From CAZOLI01 sp964580675 (lineage in GTDB: Bacteria; Planctomycetota; MHYJ01; CAYXQY01): a DNA stretch of 64,000 nt. The stretch spans positions 62,001-126,000 of the forward strand of contig CAZOLI010000001.1 in NCBI GenBank assembly GCA_964580675.1. The letters run 5' to 3'. A program made the translations under genes and the position numbers. The notes beneath the pieces are model-generated. The model did not search any database. It saw nothing but the letters and a program-made list of their open reading frames with translations, and was not told the DNA's origin. How positions within the stretch are numbered: position 1 is the first letter of the stretch; the number at the start of each line of letters is the position of its first letter. This document shows, piece after piece, positions 25,225 to 34,442 of this stretch.

Positions 25225-27705
25225 ATGGATGAAACCGTCGGACAGGAAGAATTGAAATACAAAGCAGAGGACATAGAAGTACTGGAAGGTATTGAGGCCG
25301 TCCGGAAGCGCCCGGCTATGTACATCGGCGACACCGGCAACAGAGGACTCCACCACCTGGTGCACGAAGTCGTCGATAACAGCGTAGATGAAGCGGTAGC
25401 CGGTTATTGTGAACACATTGAGGTGGTACTTCACACGGACGGAAGCGTAAGTATCCAGGACGACGGCCGGGGCATACCGGTGGATACCCATGAAGAATCA
25501 GACCGTCCCGCTCTCGAAGTGGTCCTGACCACCCTCCACGCCGGGGGAAAGTTCAATCAGAACATTTACAAAGTCTCCGGTGGTCTTCACGGTGTGGGCA
25601 TTTCCGTCGTAAATGCCTTAAGCGAATGGCTCGAAGTGGATGTCTGGCGAAACGAAACGCACTACCACATGAGTTTTGAGGAAGGCATCCCCACCCGGGA
25701 GATGGACCAATCCAGTGCCGGCGAAAAAGAAACCGGTACCCGGATCCGGTTCAAACCGGACCCCGAAATTTTTGATGATCCTGACTTTGAGTACGATCTC
25801 CTGGGAGGACGGCTCCGAGAACTTGCCTACCTGAATGAAGGTCTGCAGATCACATTGACGGACAAACGGAAGGACCGATCCGACGAATACTTATACGAAG
25901 GGGGCATTGTCGAATTCCTGGAACACGTCAATCAGAACAAAAACGTACTTCACGAAGACGCGTTTTACGTCGACGAGGAAAAGGAAGACGTTCAGATCAA
26001 AATTGCCATTCAGTACAACGAGGGATACAACGAATCCCTGTTTTCCTTCGTCAACAACATCAACACTCAGGAAGGGGGAACCCACGTAAGTGGCTTCAAA
26101 ACGGCGCTTACTCGGGCAATGAACGAATATGCCAAAAAACAGGAAATGTTCGAAGGAGAAGATACAACCCCTTCCGGCAAGGACTTCCGTGAAGGCATAG
26201 CGGCAGTGATCAGTGTCAATGTGCCGGACCCGCAATTTGAAGGACAGACCAAAACCAAACTGGGAAACACCGAAGTGCGTGGTCTCGTTTCGTCGGTTCT
26301 GTACGATGAACTGTCCACGTTCTTCGAAGAACATCCGGATACCGCCCAGACCATCATACAGAAAGCCCTGGAAGCCGCTCAGGCGAGGGCGGCAGCGGAA
26401 CAGGCGAAGGAAAAAGCACGTCGAAAAAGCGCCCTAACCAGCGGGAATATGCCGGGAAAACTTGCGGATTGCTCCTCAAAAGACATCGAGGAAACCGAAC
26501 TTTTTATCGTGGAGGGAGATTCGGCGGGGGGATCCGCCAAACAGGCGCGGGATCGGGAATTTCAGGCCATTCTCCCCATCAAAGGGAAGATCTTAAACGC
26601 GCAAAAAGCGAGAATTGACCGGATCCTCGACCACGATGAGCTTAAAACCATGATCACCGCCATCGGCACCGGCATAGGAGATGAAAATTTTGATCTTGAA
26701 AACCTCCGGTACGGAAAAATTATTATTATGACCGATGCGGACGTGGATGGCTCCCACATCCGAACCCTGCTTCTTACCTTTCTGTTCCGCCACATGAGAG
26801 AACTCCTCGTGCAGGAACGCGTTTACGTGGCCTGCCCCCCCCTCTATAAAATAAAGCGAAGCAGAAAAGAACGTTATATCCGCACCGAGGAAGAAATGAG
26901 AGAAGCTCTTCTGGACCTCGGCATCGAAGATTGCGTGTTCCGGCGAAAGTCGGATGAGCTTGAACTGGAAGGGGATGACCTCTCGGAGTTTGTGGATTCC
27001 CTTGTTCGTCTGGAAGAGTTTCGGGAACGGATGAAGGAAAGCGGGGTGGAACCACGAAAATTTTTCCGCCTGAAAAAGGAAAAAGGAAAATTCCCGGTCT
27101 ATCACGTGGAATCCTCCTTCAAAAACCGACTCTGTTTTAACGAACAGCAAGTGCAGGAAGTCCTGGATACGGTCGCTGAGGAGACCGGTGAAGAGCCCAT
27201 CACCCTCCATGAGGACGAATTCCGTCCGGAAACATCCGACCGCCACGTACGCGTAACGGAACTTCACATGGACCGGAACATCAATGAAATCCTCGAAACC
27301 CTGGAGGAACTTGGATTTGAACAGGAACACTATTTCGCCTTCTCGGAGGACGGAGACCCGGAAGCAGATTCAGCGGAGGAGCCCAACGCGGAACAGGCAC
27401 CGTTCGAACTCCAATGCAACGGCGACACTCATCCCATTTCGAACTTACCCGGTCTTCTGGAAGCCATAAAGGAAAACGGGGAAAAAGGAATTTCCATTCA
27501 GAGATACAAAGGGCTCGGTGAAATGAACCCCAACCAGCTCTGGGAAACAACCATGGACCCCGATACCCGTGTTCTGGAAAAGGTAAAAGTGGAGAACGCA
27601 GCAGAGGCCGAACGATTGTTCGACATCCTCATGGGAGAATCCGTCAAACCAAGAAGAGAATTCATCAAACAATTTGCGCTTGATGTGAACCGGCTCGATG
27701 TCTGA
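25225..27705 (+). CDS. gyrB: DNA gyrase subunit B
   Basis: An 826-residue ATPase and TOPRIM subunit. The GHKL ATPase has VVDNSVDEA and DDGRGIPVD, the transducer contains QTKTKLGN, and the TOPRIM domain shows FIVEGDSAGGSAKQARDR and DADVDGSHIRTLL with the Mg-binding acidic residues. The C-terminal part carries an insertion of roughly 170 residues between the TOPRIM strands and the QRYKGLGEMNPNQLWETTMD motif, as in the long enterobacterial form. It negatively supercoils DNA with GyrA, which is not in the window. AGGAG lies nine bases before the ATG. The stop overlaps the next gene by 8 bases. Confidence 0.95.
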   Translation: MDETVGQEELKYKAEDIEVLEGIEAVRKRPAMYIGDTGNRGLHHLVHEVVDNSVDEAVAGYCEHIEVVLHTDGSVSIQDDGRGIPVDTHEESDRPALEVVLTTLHAGGKFNQNIYKVSGGLHGVGISVVNALSEWLEVDVWRNETHYHMSFEEGIPTREMDQSSAGEKETGTRIRFKPDPEIFDDPDFEYDLLGGRLRELAYLNEGLQITLTDKRKDRSDEYLYEGGIVEFLEHVNQNKNVLHEDAFYVDEEKEDVQIKIAIQYNEGYNESLFSFVNNINTQEGGTHVSGFKTALTRAMNEYAKKQEMFEGEDTTPSGKDFREGIAAVISVNVPDPQFEGQTKTKLGNTEVRGLVSSVLYDELSTFFEEHPDTAQTIIQKALEAAQARAAAEQAKEKARRKSALTSGNMPGKLADCSSKDIEETELFIVEGDSAGGSAKQARDREFQAILPIKGKILNAQKARIDRILDHDELKTMITAIGTGIGDENFDLENLRYGKIIIMTDADVDGSHIRTLLLTFLFRHMRELLVQERVYVACPPLYKIKRSRKERYIRTEEEMREALLDLGIEDCVFRRKSDELELEGDDLSEFVDSLVRLEEFRERMKESGVEPRKFFRLKKEKGKFPVYHVESSFKNRLCFNEQQVQEVLDTVAEETGEEPITLHEDEFRPETSDRHVRVTELHMDRNINEILETLEELGFEQEHYFAFSEDGDPEADSAEEPNAEQAPFELQCNGDTHPISNLPGLLEAIKENGEKGISIQRYKGLGEMNPNQLWETTMDPDTRVLEKVKVENAAEAERLFDILMGESVKPRREFIKQFALDVNRLDV

Positions 27706-28030
27706 GAAACCATCGGATCCGGCAATTTCCTGTGACATCTGTGGTTCCGGATTGCTCATTGACGACGATGTTCGATACGTGGTGGAGATTGACGTCTATG
27801 CGGCGTACGATCCGCTTGAGATTACGCAGGAGGACCTTAACAGGGACCTGGAGAAAGAACGGGAGCAGATCATTGAACAACTCCGGGACAAAAGCAAAAC
27901 CGAAGCCCGGGATGAGGTACACCGATCCTTTGAATTCCACCTCTGTCCCGAATGTCAGTCCGAATACATAAAGCATCCCCTTTCCGGAGCCGAAGATCAG
28001 AAGGGCCCCACCTCATCTCCACCCGGATAA
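27698..28030 (+). CDS. Small zinc-ribbon protein downstream of gyrB
   Basis: A 110-residue protein with split zinc knuckles, CDIC near residues 9-12 and CPEC near 84-87. Between them lie IDDDVRYVVEIDVYAAYDPLEIT and an acidic helical stretch. The spacing of the two CxxC pairs suggests a single zinc site bridged by the insert. I recall close relatives only in planctomycete-type genomes and know no function. It overlaps gyrB by 8 bases and is likely cotranslated. Its stop lies close to the convergent gcvPB stop. Confidence 0.68.
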   Translation: MSEKPSDPAISCDICGSGLLIDDDVRYVVEIDVYAAYDPLEITQEDLNRDLEKEREQIIEQLRDKSKTEARDEVHRSFEFHLCPECQSEYIKHPLSGAEDQKGPTSSPPG

Positions 28031-28072
28031 CCGTCTTTCAATAGCCCCGCCAGAACATCGCGGTTATTCGCC

Positions 28073-29560
28073 TTATTCCTCCGGTGTCCAGCGGACTTTC
28101 GGTTCCCTGGCGGCACTTACTTCATCCGGTCGACCAATATATCTATTGTGAGGGGCGTTCTTGAGAACCTCCGGTTGTTCCTCCGCTTCTTCCACGATTT
28201 CCTCCATGGCTTCGACAAACCGGTCCAGGGTTCTGACGGACTCGGTTTCCGTCGGTTCGATCATCAACGCCTCTTTCACAATCAAAGGAAAATAAATCGT
28301 TGGGGGGTGGATGCCGTAATCAAGAAGTCGCTTGGCCACGTCGGTGGTTCGGATATCCCACTCCCGAAGAGGCTTACCCGTAAGGACAAACTCATGCATA
28401 CACGGTCCTTCGTAAGCCACGGGGAGGACGTCCTTCAACCGCGAAAGCAGATAATTCGCATTCAGGATCGCATGCTTGCTAATTTCCTCCAGTCCCCTTC
28501 GGCCATTGGCCCGAATATAACTGTAAGCCCTCAGATGAACGGCCGGGTGTCCCTGATATCCTTTTATTTTTCCGATGCTCTTTGGCCGGTCGTTATCAAG
28601 TACGTATTTATCACGGTCCGAATCGTAATTCACAATCGGCACCGGAAGGAGTTCCGAGAATTCCTCCGTTACGCCCACCGGACCACTTCCGGGTCCCCCT
28701 CCACCGTGAGGGGTCGAAAAGGTTTTGTGCAAATTGAAATGAACCACATCCACGCCAAAATCAGCCGGTTTGGTCACCCCGAGTATCGCGTTTAAATTGG
28801 CCCCATCCATATACACGTATCCCCCGTTCTCGTGGATCAACTCACATATTTCGACAATGTCTTCCTCAAAGAGGCCAAGTGTCGAGGGATTGGTAATCAT
28901 AATACCGGCCAGCCGATCCGACAGGTGTTCCCGAAGGGAATCCAGACCAACACGCCCTTCTTCATTGGATTCAATCTCGGCCGTATCAAATCCGCAGAGT
29001 GTACAGGATGCGGGATTGGTCCCATGAGCGGAGTCGGGAATTAAGATCAGGTCGCGGTCCTCCTCTCCACTTAACTGCAGTTTTTTCTTGATCAACATCA
29101 GACCGGTCAGCTCTCCGTGTGCACCGGCGGCCGGATTCAGCGTCACAGCATCCATTCCCGAAATTTCTGCAAGGTAGGACTGCAATTGATACATCACCTC
29201 GAGCATCCCCTGAGTTAACTCTTCGGGTTGCTCGGGATGGAGATGACGAAAGGAAGGCATGCCCGCCACTTTTTCGTTAATTTTCGGATTATACTTCATC
29301 GAACAGGACCCCAGAGGATAAAAATTTGTGTCAATGCTAAAACTCTTCTGGGAAAGGCGGGTGAAGTGTCGAACCACGTCAAGTTCCGATACTTCCGGTA
29401 GTTCCGGTGCCTGATCACGAAGGTGGCGTTCGGGAACCAGATCTTCCACGTCGCCCTGAGGAACAGTCGAATCCGGTGGCAGTACACCGGTTCGACCGGG
29501 TTCACTGCGCTCGAAGATTAACGGCTCTTTCGGATCACGATTCAGATCTTGATCATCCAT
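28073..29560 (-). CDS. gcvPB: Glycine dehydrogenase (decarboxylating) subunit 2
   Basis: A 495-residue PLP enzyme subunit. The PLP lysine lies in HFNLHKTFSTPHGGGGPG, and NPAAGAHGELTGL and ADSAHGTNPA-like segments (DSAHGTNPAS) complete the active site. With gcvPA it decarboxylates glycine and passes the aminomethyl group to lipoyl GcvH. It is the last gene of the gcvH-gcvPA-gcvPB operon and overlaps gcvPA by 8 bases. The split two-subunit P protein is common outside Proteobacteria. No gcvT or lpd is seen. Confidence 0.95.
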   Translation of the reverse strand: MDDQDLNRDPKEPLIFERSEPGRTGVLPPDSTVPQGDVEDLVPERHLRDQAPELPEVSELDVVRHFTRLSQKSFSIDTNFYPLGSCSMKYNPKINEKVAGMPSFRHLHPEQPEELTQGMLEVMYQLQSYLAEISGMDAVTLNPAAGAHGELTGLMLIKKKLQLSGEEDRDLILIPDSAHGTNPASCTLCGFDTAEIESNEEGRVGLDSLREHLSDRLAGIMITNPSTLGLFEEDIVEICELIHENGGYVYMDGANLNAILGVTKPADFGVDVVHFNLHKTFSTPHGGGGPGSGPVGVTEEFSELLPVPIVNYDSDRDKYVLDNDRPKSIGKIKGYQGHPAVHLRAYSYIRANGRRGLEEISKHAILNANYLLSRLKDVLPVAYEGPCMHEFVLTGKPLREWDIRTTDVAKRLLDYGIHPPTIYFPLIVKEALMIEPTETESVRTLDRFVEAMEEIVEEAEEQPEVLKNAPHNRYIGRPDEVSAAREPKVRWTPEE

Positions 29561-30911
29561 CGGGATATCTCCGGATTAGTTCAATAAACTCATCTATTTC
29601 TTCTTTCTCCACCCATTCCGTGGCGGAAAGCAACCATGGATTCTCAACGTCATCAAGCATTTCCGAGAGGTCCATGCCCCCGACAACCTGATGTTCCACA
29701 AGGTACTCGTTTAAATCAGAGGGGGATACCGGTGCGTTCACCACAAAATCCTGAAATATGGGGGTCCCGGAAAAGGGGGCCTCAAAACCGTCCACGGATT
29801 GAATCTGATCATAGAGATAGTGGGTATTCCGAACGGTGTTCTCCGCAACTTTTCGCACACCCTTCTTGCCAAGAGCACACATCCAAATCGTTGACCGAAG
29901 GGCATTTAATCCCTGATTTGTGCAGATGTTTGACGTTGCTCGCTCCCGGCGAATATGCTGTTCGCGGGTCTGCAGGGTCAGAACATACGCCGTGTCCTCT
30001 CCTTCCTCCGTTTGGGTTTCCCCCACAATCCGACCGGGGAGTTCACGGATGTATTCCTCACGGGTGCTAATAAAGCCAAATGTGGGGCCACCGAAGTTCA
30101 GGTCGTTCCCAAGGGGTTGTCCTTCCCCCACCGCTACATCAGCCGGCCAATTTCCCGGTGGCCTCAGGCAGGAAAGGGATACCGGTTCCACCACCCCAAC
30201 CAGCGGCACATCCTTCTCCTGAATGATGGTGGAAAGTTTTTCAACCGGCTCGAGACACCCGAGGAAGTTGGGGTTCTGAAGCACCGCCACCGCAACCGGC
30301 TGATCGAGGGATTCCCTCAACTCATCCACGTCCAGGATTCCGGCATCATTCCGGGGAACCTCCTCAATTCGAAGCGGATGAAACTGCAGGTATGTCTCCA
30401 GAACGTTTTTGTATTCCGGGTGGAGCGTTTCCGGCACAAGTACCGCTTTTTCCTCATCGACCATCCCGGCAAGCATCAGAACCGCTTCCGCAAGCGAGGC
30501 TGGACCATCATAATGAGATGCATTACTTACGTCCATTCCCGTAAGTTCACAGATGAGGGACTGGTACTCGTAAAATGCCTGCAGAATGCCCTGTGAAGCC
30601 TCCGGCTGATACGGTGTGTACGCCGTGTAAAACTCGTTGCGGCCTGTTAGTTCTTCCACAACGGCCGGGACAAAATGATGGTACATTCCGCCGCCGAGGA
30701 AGCTCGTGGTTTCGGAGACGTTTGCATTCTTTTCCGACAGGCGCCGAACATGTTTCAGTAAATCCTGCTCGGCAAAGGCCTCCGGTATATCCAGGGATTC
30801 GGACTGCTGTATCGATTCCGGAACCGGATCAAGTAATTCGTCAAAGGACTCAACGCCGATCTCCTCCAGCATCTGTTTTCGTTCGCGCTCGGTGTGAGGA
30901 ATATAAGACAT
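29553..30911 (-). CDS. gcvPA: Glycine dehydrogenase (decarboxylating) subunit 1
   Basis: A 452-residue partner of gcvPB with the family N-terminus (YIPHTERERKQMLEEIG) and GGGMYHHFVPAVVEEL, YTPYQPEASQGILQ segments. This subunit lacks the PLP lysine and completes the active site formed by GcvPB. The ATG at 30911 overlaps the gcvH stop in an ATGA arrangement, which sets the start; a GTG one codon upstream is less likely. Translation coupling within the operon is expected. Confidence 0.95.
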   Translation of the reverse strand: MSYIPHTERERKQMLEEIGVESFDELLDPVPESIQQSESLDIPEAFAEQDLLKHVRRLSEKNANVSETTSFLGGGMYHHFVPAVVEELTGRNEFYTAYTPYQPEASQGILQAFYEYQSLICELTGMDVSNASHYDGPASLAEAVLMLAGMVDEEKAVLVPETLHPEYKNVLETYLQFHPLRIEEVPRNDAGILDVDELRESLDQPVAVAVLQNPNFLGCLEPVEKLSTIIQEKDVPLVGVVEPVSLSCLRPPGNWPADVAVGEGQPLGNDLNFGGPTFGFISTREEYIRELPGRIVGETQTEEGEDTAYVLTLQTREQHIRRERATSNICTNQGLNALRSTIWMCALGKKGVRKVAENTVRNTHYLYDQIQSVDGFEAPFSGTPIFQDFVVNAPVSPSDLNEYLVEHQVVGGMDLSEMLDDVENPWLLSATEWVEKEEIDEFIELIRRYPDG

Positions 30912-31294
30912 CACTCCTGTTCCGCAATGTATTGGTTGTATTCCTCAAGGGTCATGAGTTCATTCAGCTTCTCCTCGTCGTCCGGTACCAGCTTTACAAG
31001 CCACCCGGCATCAAACGGATCATTGTACAGCGTGTCCAGGTCGGACGTTATTTCTTCATTCACCGCCGTGATTTCTCCCGAAACCGGTGCATAAATGTCC
31101 GCTACCGCTTTTACGGATTCAATTTCACCAATTGGTTCTTCCTTATCCACGTGTGTTGAGGGAGATTTCAGGGAGAGGTAAACGAGGTCCTGAAGTTCTT
31201 CAACGGCGTGGTCCGTGATTCCCACCCGGACATCACCGTTTTCCCGCCTCACCCACTCATGGGACTCCGTATACAGATCATTTTCCGGCCGCAT
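30911..31294 (-). CDS. gcvH: Glycine cleavage system H protein
   Basis: A 127-residue lipoyl carrier. K62 in IESVKAVADIYAP is the lipoylation site, and ESHEWVR and PVSGEITAVNEEI flank the hammerhead fold. It shuttles the methylamine group between P, T and L proteins. It is the first gene of the operon and about 260 bases separate it from the histidine kinase gene, so a promoter likely lies at 31295-31554. Confidence 0.95.
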   Translation of the reverse strand: MRPENDLYTESHEWVRRENGDVRVGITDHAVEELQDLVYLSLKSPSTHVDKEEPIGEIESVKAVADIYAPVSGEITAVNEEITSDLDTLYNDPFDAGWLVKLVPDDEEKLNELMTLEEYNQYIAEQE

Positions 31295-31554
31295 TATGGC
31301 ACCACCTCAATAATGAAGAAAATTCCATGCGTATTCGTCTTCTCACCATCATAACTAATTTTTGTGTCTTTACTTCCGGAGGGACGGGACCTCTCACCAC
31401 TTTTGGGACCGCGTTACCGACCGGAGAACGGAAATAATCCCCTGATTTCGGTACGGTTCCGGAATGGTGAAACCGGTTTTTGTTCTCTTCCTTTTGGTTA
31501 AGCAACGGCCGTGTACCAAACTGGTGGAACCTATATTTAAACAGACTTTCACGA

Positions 31555-33159
31555 CTATTCAAGCGGGAGTTGAACGGTAAATGTTGTTCCCTCTCCCTCG
31601 GTGCTTTCCACGTCGATCTCGCCGCCGTGTGAATCAATGATGTTTTTTGTAATGGTAAGCCCAAGACCGGTTCCCTGTATCTGGGCCCGATTGGCCGTCG
31701 CTCCCCTATAAAACTGGTCAAATATTTTTTCCTGCTCCTCCTCGGTTAATCCTATCCCACTGTCACTGACACTCACCCGGAGATAATTTTCATCGTTGTC
31801 CACCCTGGTCACAACGTCTCCCCCATCCGGTGAATACTTTACGGCATTTCCTATGAGGTTATCCAACACTTCCTCTATTTTGGAACGATCCGCATAAACC
31901 TGATCCCGTTCCGTTTCATCTTCCAGTATCAGCTCGTGGTCGTCCGTGGTGATTTGCTGATTTGCAATTACTTCCTCAATTAATTCCAGCATGTGAAACG
32001 TCTCCCGCTCGAGGTCAATTTCACCGGATTGAATTTTGCTCAAATTCAGCAGATCATCAATCAGTTTGAGAAGGCGGTCCGACTCCTCCTCAACCACCTC
32101 GAGAAATTCCTGTTTTTCCTCCCCCTCGACCATATCCTTCAATGCATCCGTGTAAGCCTTGATGGACGTAAGGGGGGTACGGAGTTCATGAGAAACATTG
32201 GCGACAAAATCGGATTTCATTTTATCAATCTTGCGAAGCCTTTCCAGTTCCCGAGACGCCGTCATATCACGAAACAGAAGGATAATTCCCTGTCCCCGGT
32301 CCGATTCATCCGTAAGAGGCGCCCCCCCGACAGCCACGGGAATTTCCTCTCCTCCCGCCAGTTTCTGGTCCACCATTCGCTCCATCGTAAAACCACGGTT
32401 CTCCACCTCTTCAATCACCTCTTTTACGACCTGCTTCATTCGGCCCGAAAGAACGTCGGAAATGGAACGGTCCTTCAGCTCAATTGCTGAGACGTTCAAG
32501 ATGGCCGTGACATTCCGGTTGAACTGGGTAACGATGCCGTCCGAATCGATCACGATGATTCCGGAATTTATGCTTTCAAGGATATTTCGGAGTCTGTTTC
32601 TGGTTTGCCGGTTTTGCTCAAGCTGTTCCCGTACCTCATTTCGGAGGTAAAGGTTGTTCAGAGCCGCCGCTGCCTGATTCGCCAGGAACCGGATTTGTTG
32701 CTGGAGGTGTTTGGGAACCTGCTTCGGGGACCGGGATAGATCCGCGAACACAAACCCAAAAAACTTCTCCTCGGATGAGAGGGGGATCACAAAAATTGTT
32801 TTTTCTCCGTCTTCCTCCGTTTGAACGGGAACGGGGGTTACCCGGCCTTCTCGGCGGGCCCATTGGAGGACGTCTTCCTGGTTTTTCTTTAACTCGGGCA
32901 GAATGTCCCCCTGGTCGCCCCCCCATGGCTCCAGCTCATTCCCCTCCGAAGATCCCAGATATACCGACACCCGATCCGTCTCCGCCAGGGAAGTGACTTC
33001 CGTATGTACCAGATCCCAGATGCGATCCGGCTCATCGGCCCGGACAATTTTGTCGGAAACTTTGTTGAGCCGAACAAGATTATTGAAGGCAGAACGGAGA
33101 GATCCGGGTTCGGCTTCCTTCTCCGGCTCCTGAACATTCCGGGGTGAGGAGTTTCCCAT
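31555..33159 (-). CDS. GAF-PAS sensor histidine kinase
   Basis: A 534-residue soluble kinase without membrane segments. An N-terminal GAF domain (about 20-170) is followed by a coiled coil and a PAS domain (about 185-300, with NILESINSGIIVIDSDG). The HisKA dimerisation helix has the phospho-accepting His in FVANVSHELRTPLTSI. The C-terminal ATPase domain shows the N box (DNLIGNAVKYSP), DSGIGL and GTGLGLTITKNI. No response regulator is adjacent. The start overlaps the HDOD gene stop in ATGA fashion, so kinase and HDOD protein are likely coexpressed. Confidence 0.92.
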   Translation of the reverse strand: MGNSSPRNVQEPEKEAEPGSLRSAFNNLVRLNKVSDKIVRADEPDRIWDLVHTEVTSLAETDRVSVYLGSSEGNELEPWGGDQGDILPELKKNQEDVLQWARREGRVTPVPVQTEEDGEKTIFVIPLSSEEKFFGFVFADLSRSPKQVPKHLQQQIRFLANQAAAALNNLYLRNEVREQLEQNRQTRNRLRNILESINSGIIVIDSDGIVTQFNRNVTAILNVSAIELKDRSISDVLSGRMKQVVKEVIEEVENRGFTMERMVDQKLAGGEEIPVAVGGAPLTDESDRGQGIILLFRDMTASRELERLRKIDKMKSDFVANVSHELRTPLTSIKAYTDALKDMVEGEEKQEFLEVVEEESDRLLKLIDDLLNLSKIQSGEIDLERETFHMLELIEEVIANQQITTDDHELILEDETERDQVYADRSKIEEVLDNLIGNAVKYSPDGGDVVTRVDNDENYLRVSVSDSGIGLTEEEQEKIFDQFYRGATANRAQIQGTGLGLTITKNIIDSHGGEIDVESTEGEGTTFTVQLPLE

Positions 33160-34031
33160 CAGGAAATGAAATCGAGGAACACTTTTGAGTTCTCCACCTC
33201 TTGCTCTGTTTCAGCGTAAATCCTGTCCATACTTCCGATCGGGATATCCAGCATATTCCAGGCGAAATCACTTATCTCCGGAATTCGTTGATCCCCTCCG
33301 TTTCCAATCATTAACGTTCGTGCCACCAGATCCGCAAGGTGGACAATACTGGCTGCCTCCTGATGATCCGAGGCTCGAGAAGGATGGTGATGATACTGTG
33401 CACATTCAATGATACTCTCGGAAAGGTTCCACTCGTCAAACAGCCAGGCGGCAAGTTCGGCGTGAGTAATATCAAGAACTTCTTCCTCAGCCTCCACAAT
33501 CAGACAATCGTGTTCTCTTGTGTAATTCAGCACCTTCCCAAACTCCTCCTCGAGATGCTGGTCAAGCACTATTTTTCCAAGATCATGAAGCAATCCGGCA
33601 ATAAAAAACTCCTCCCCTTCGGTTGAAAGATCCGTTTTCTGTGAAATCACCCTGGCCGCCGCCCCACAGCCAATCGAATGGCGCCAGAACTCCCGGTGAT
33701 TAAACAATCCACCCTCCTGTTCGTCCTCCCCAAACATTTCAAATATACTTGTGCTCAGAACAATGCTTTTGACGGTGTTAAAACCAAGGATGACGATAGC
33801 GTGGGTAATGGTCTTAATTCGACGGGGAAATCCGTAAAAGGAGGAGTTCACAACCCGCAAAATTTTCGAGGTAATGGCTGGATCTTTCTGAATAAGTTCT
33901 GCCACGTCATTTGCCGACGTGTCCGGATTCATCATTAACTTATTCAGGTTCTCCAGTATCGACGGCAGGGTTGGCAGTCCCGCAATATCGTCGATGATCT
34001 CCTCAACTCTCTCATCTGGAGCTTCGGGCAT
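33159..34031 (-). CDS. HDOD domain protein
   Basis: A 290-residue protein made almost entirely of an HDOD domain. LPTLPSILENLNKLM opens the domain, AITSKILRVVNSSFYGFP follows, and the HD-related site shows GLLHDLGKIVLDQH. HDOD proteins lack full HD-GYP catalysis and act as signalling scaffolds. The gene is overlapped on both sides by one base: by the LxPGM-module gene upstream and the kinase downstream. This tight coupling suggests a single signalling unit. Confidence 0.88.
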   Translation of the reverse strand: MPEAPDERVEEIIDDIAGLPTLPSILENLNKLMMNPDTSANDVAELIQKDPAITSKILRVVNSSFYGFPRRIKTITHAIVILGFNTVKSIVLSTSIFEMFGEDEQEGGLFNHREFWRHSIGCGAAARVISQKTDLSTEGEEFFIAGLLHDLGKIVLDQHLEEEFGKVLNYTREHDCLIVEAEEEVLDITHAELAAWLFDEWNLSESIIECAQYHHHPSRASDHQEAASIVHLADLVARTLMIGNGGDQRIPEISDFAWNMLDIPIGSMDRIYAETEQEVENSKVFLDFIS

Positions 34032-34348
34032 CAGTCATTCCCCTCTAATTTGGACCTCAGATATTTTTTGGCGATTTCCTTCATTTCCTTCATTGTCTCA
34101 TTGTCCTCCACCAGTTCGTACATGTGATCAAGTTGTTCTTCCATGTCCTCCACACTTTCAAATTTCTCCTCTTCTTTCTCATCCTCCTCCTTCACATGAA
34201 CAGACTCCTTTCCGAGGTTCTGCAATGAATTAATAACAGTAGGCGTCAGTTCCTTTCCTTCCTGAAGAAGGACCCGGCCATTTGAATCCTCAACGGAACG
34301 AGCAATTACCATTCCCGGTTCAAGTTCATCGACGTCTACTTCCTTCAT
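34031..34348 (-). CDS. Stand-alone LxPGM module, HD-GYP N-terminal type
   Basis: A 105-residue protein. Its first 50 residues (DVDELEPGMVIARSVEDS, GRVLLQEGKELTPTVI, LGKESVHV) match the short beta domain that usually precedes HD-GYP domains. Here the rest is only an acidic helical tail. It is read as the first gene of an LxPGM, HDOD, kinase set with one-base overlaps. A possible role is to supply in trans a domain normally fused to a phosphodiesterase; that is inference. Confidence 0.65.
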   Translation of the reverse strand: MKEVDVDELEPGMVIARSVEDSNGRVLLQEGKELTPTVINSLQNLGKESVHVKEEDEKEEEKFESVEDMEEQLDHMYELVEDNETMKEMKEIAKKYLRSKLEGND

Positions 34349-34442
34349 GATTTATTTGCCTCGACGGATATCAATCTATTCCTTTACAAATCTCAAGGGA
34401 CGTCCATCGGCGTCTTTCAGGAGGAAACAACGCCGAAGTGTT

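Noticed and set aside
28027..28067. ATAACCG/CGGTTAT inverted repeat between convergent stops
   Set aside because: Loop of 27 bases and no T-run, so it is not a convincing terminator.
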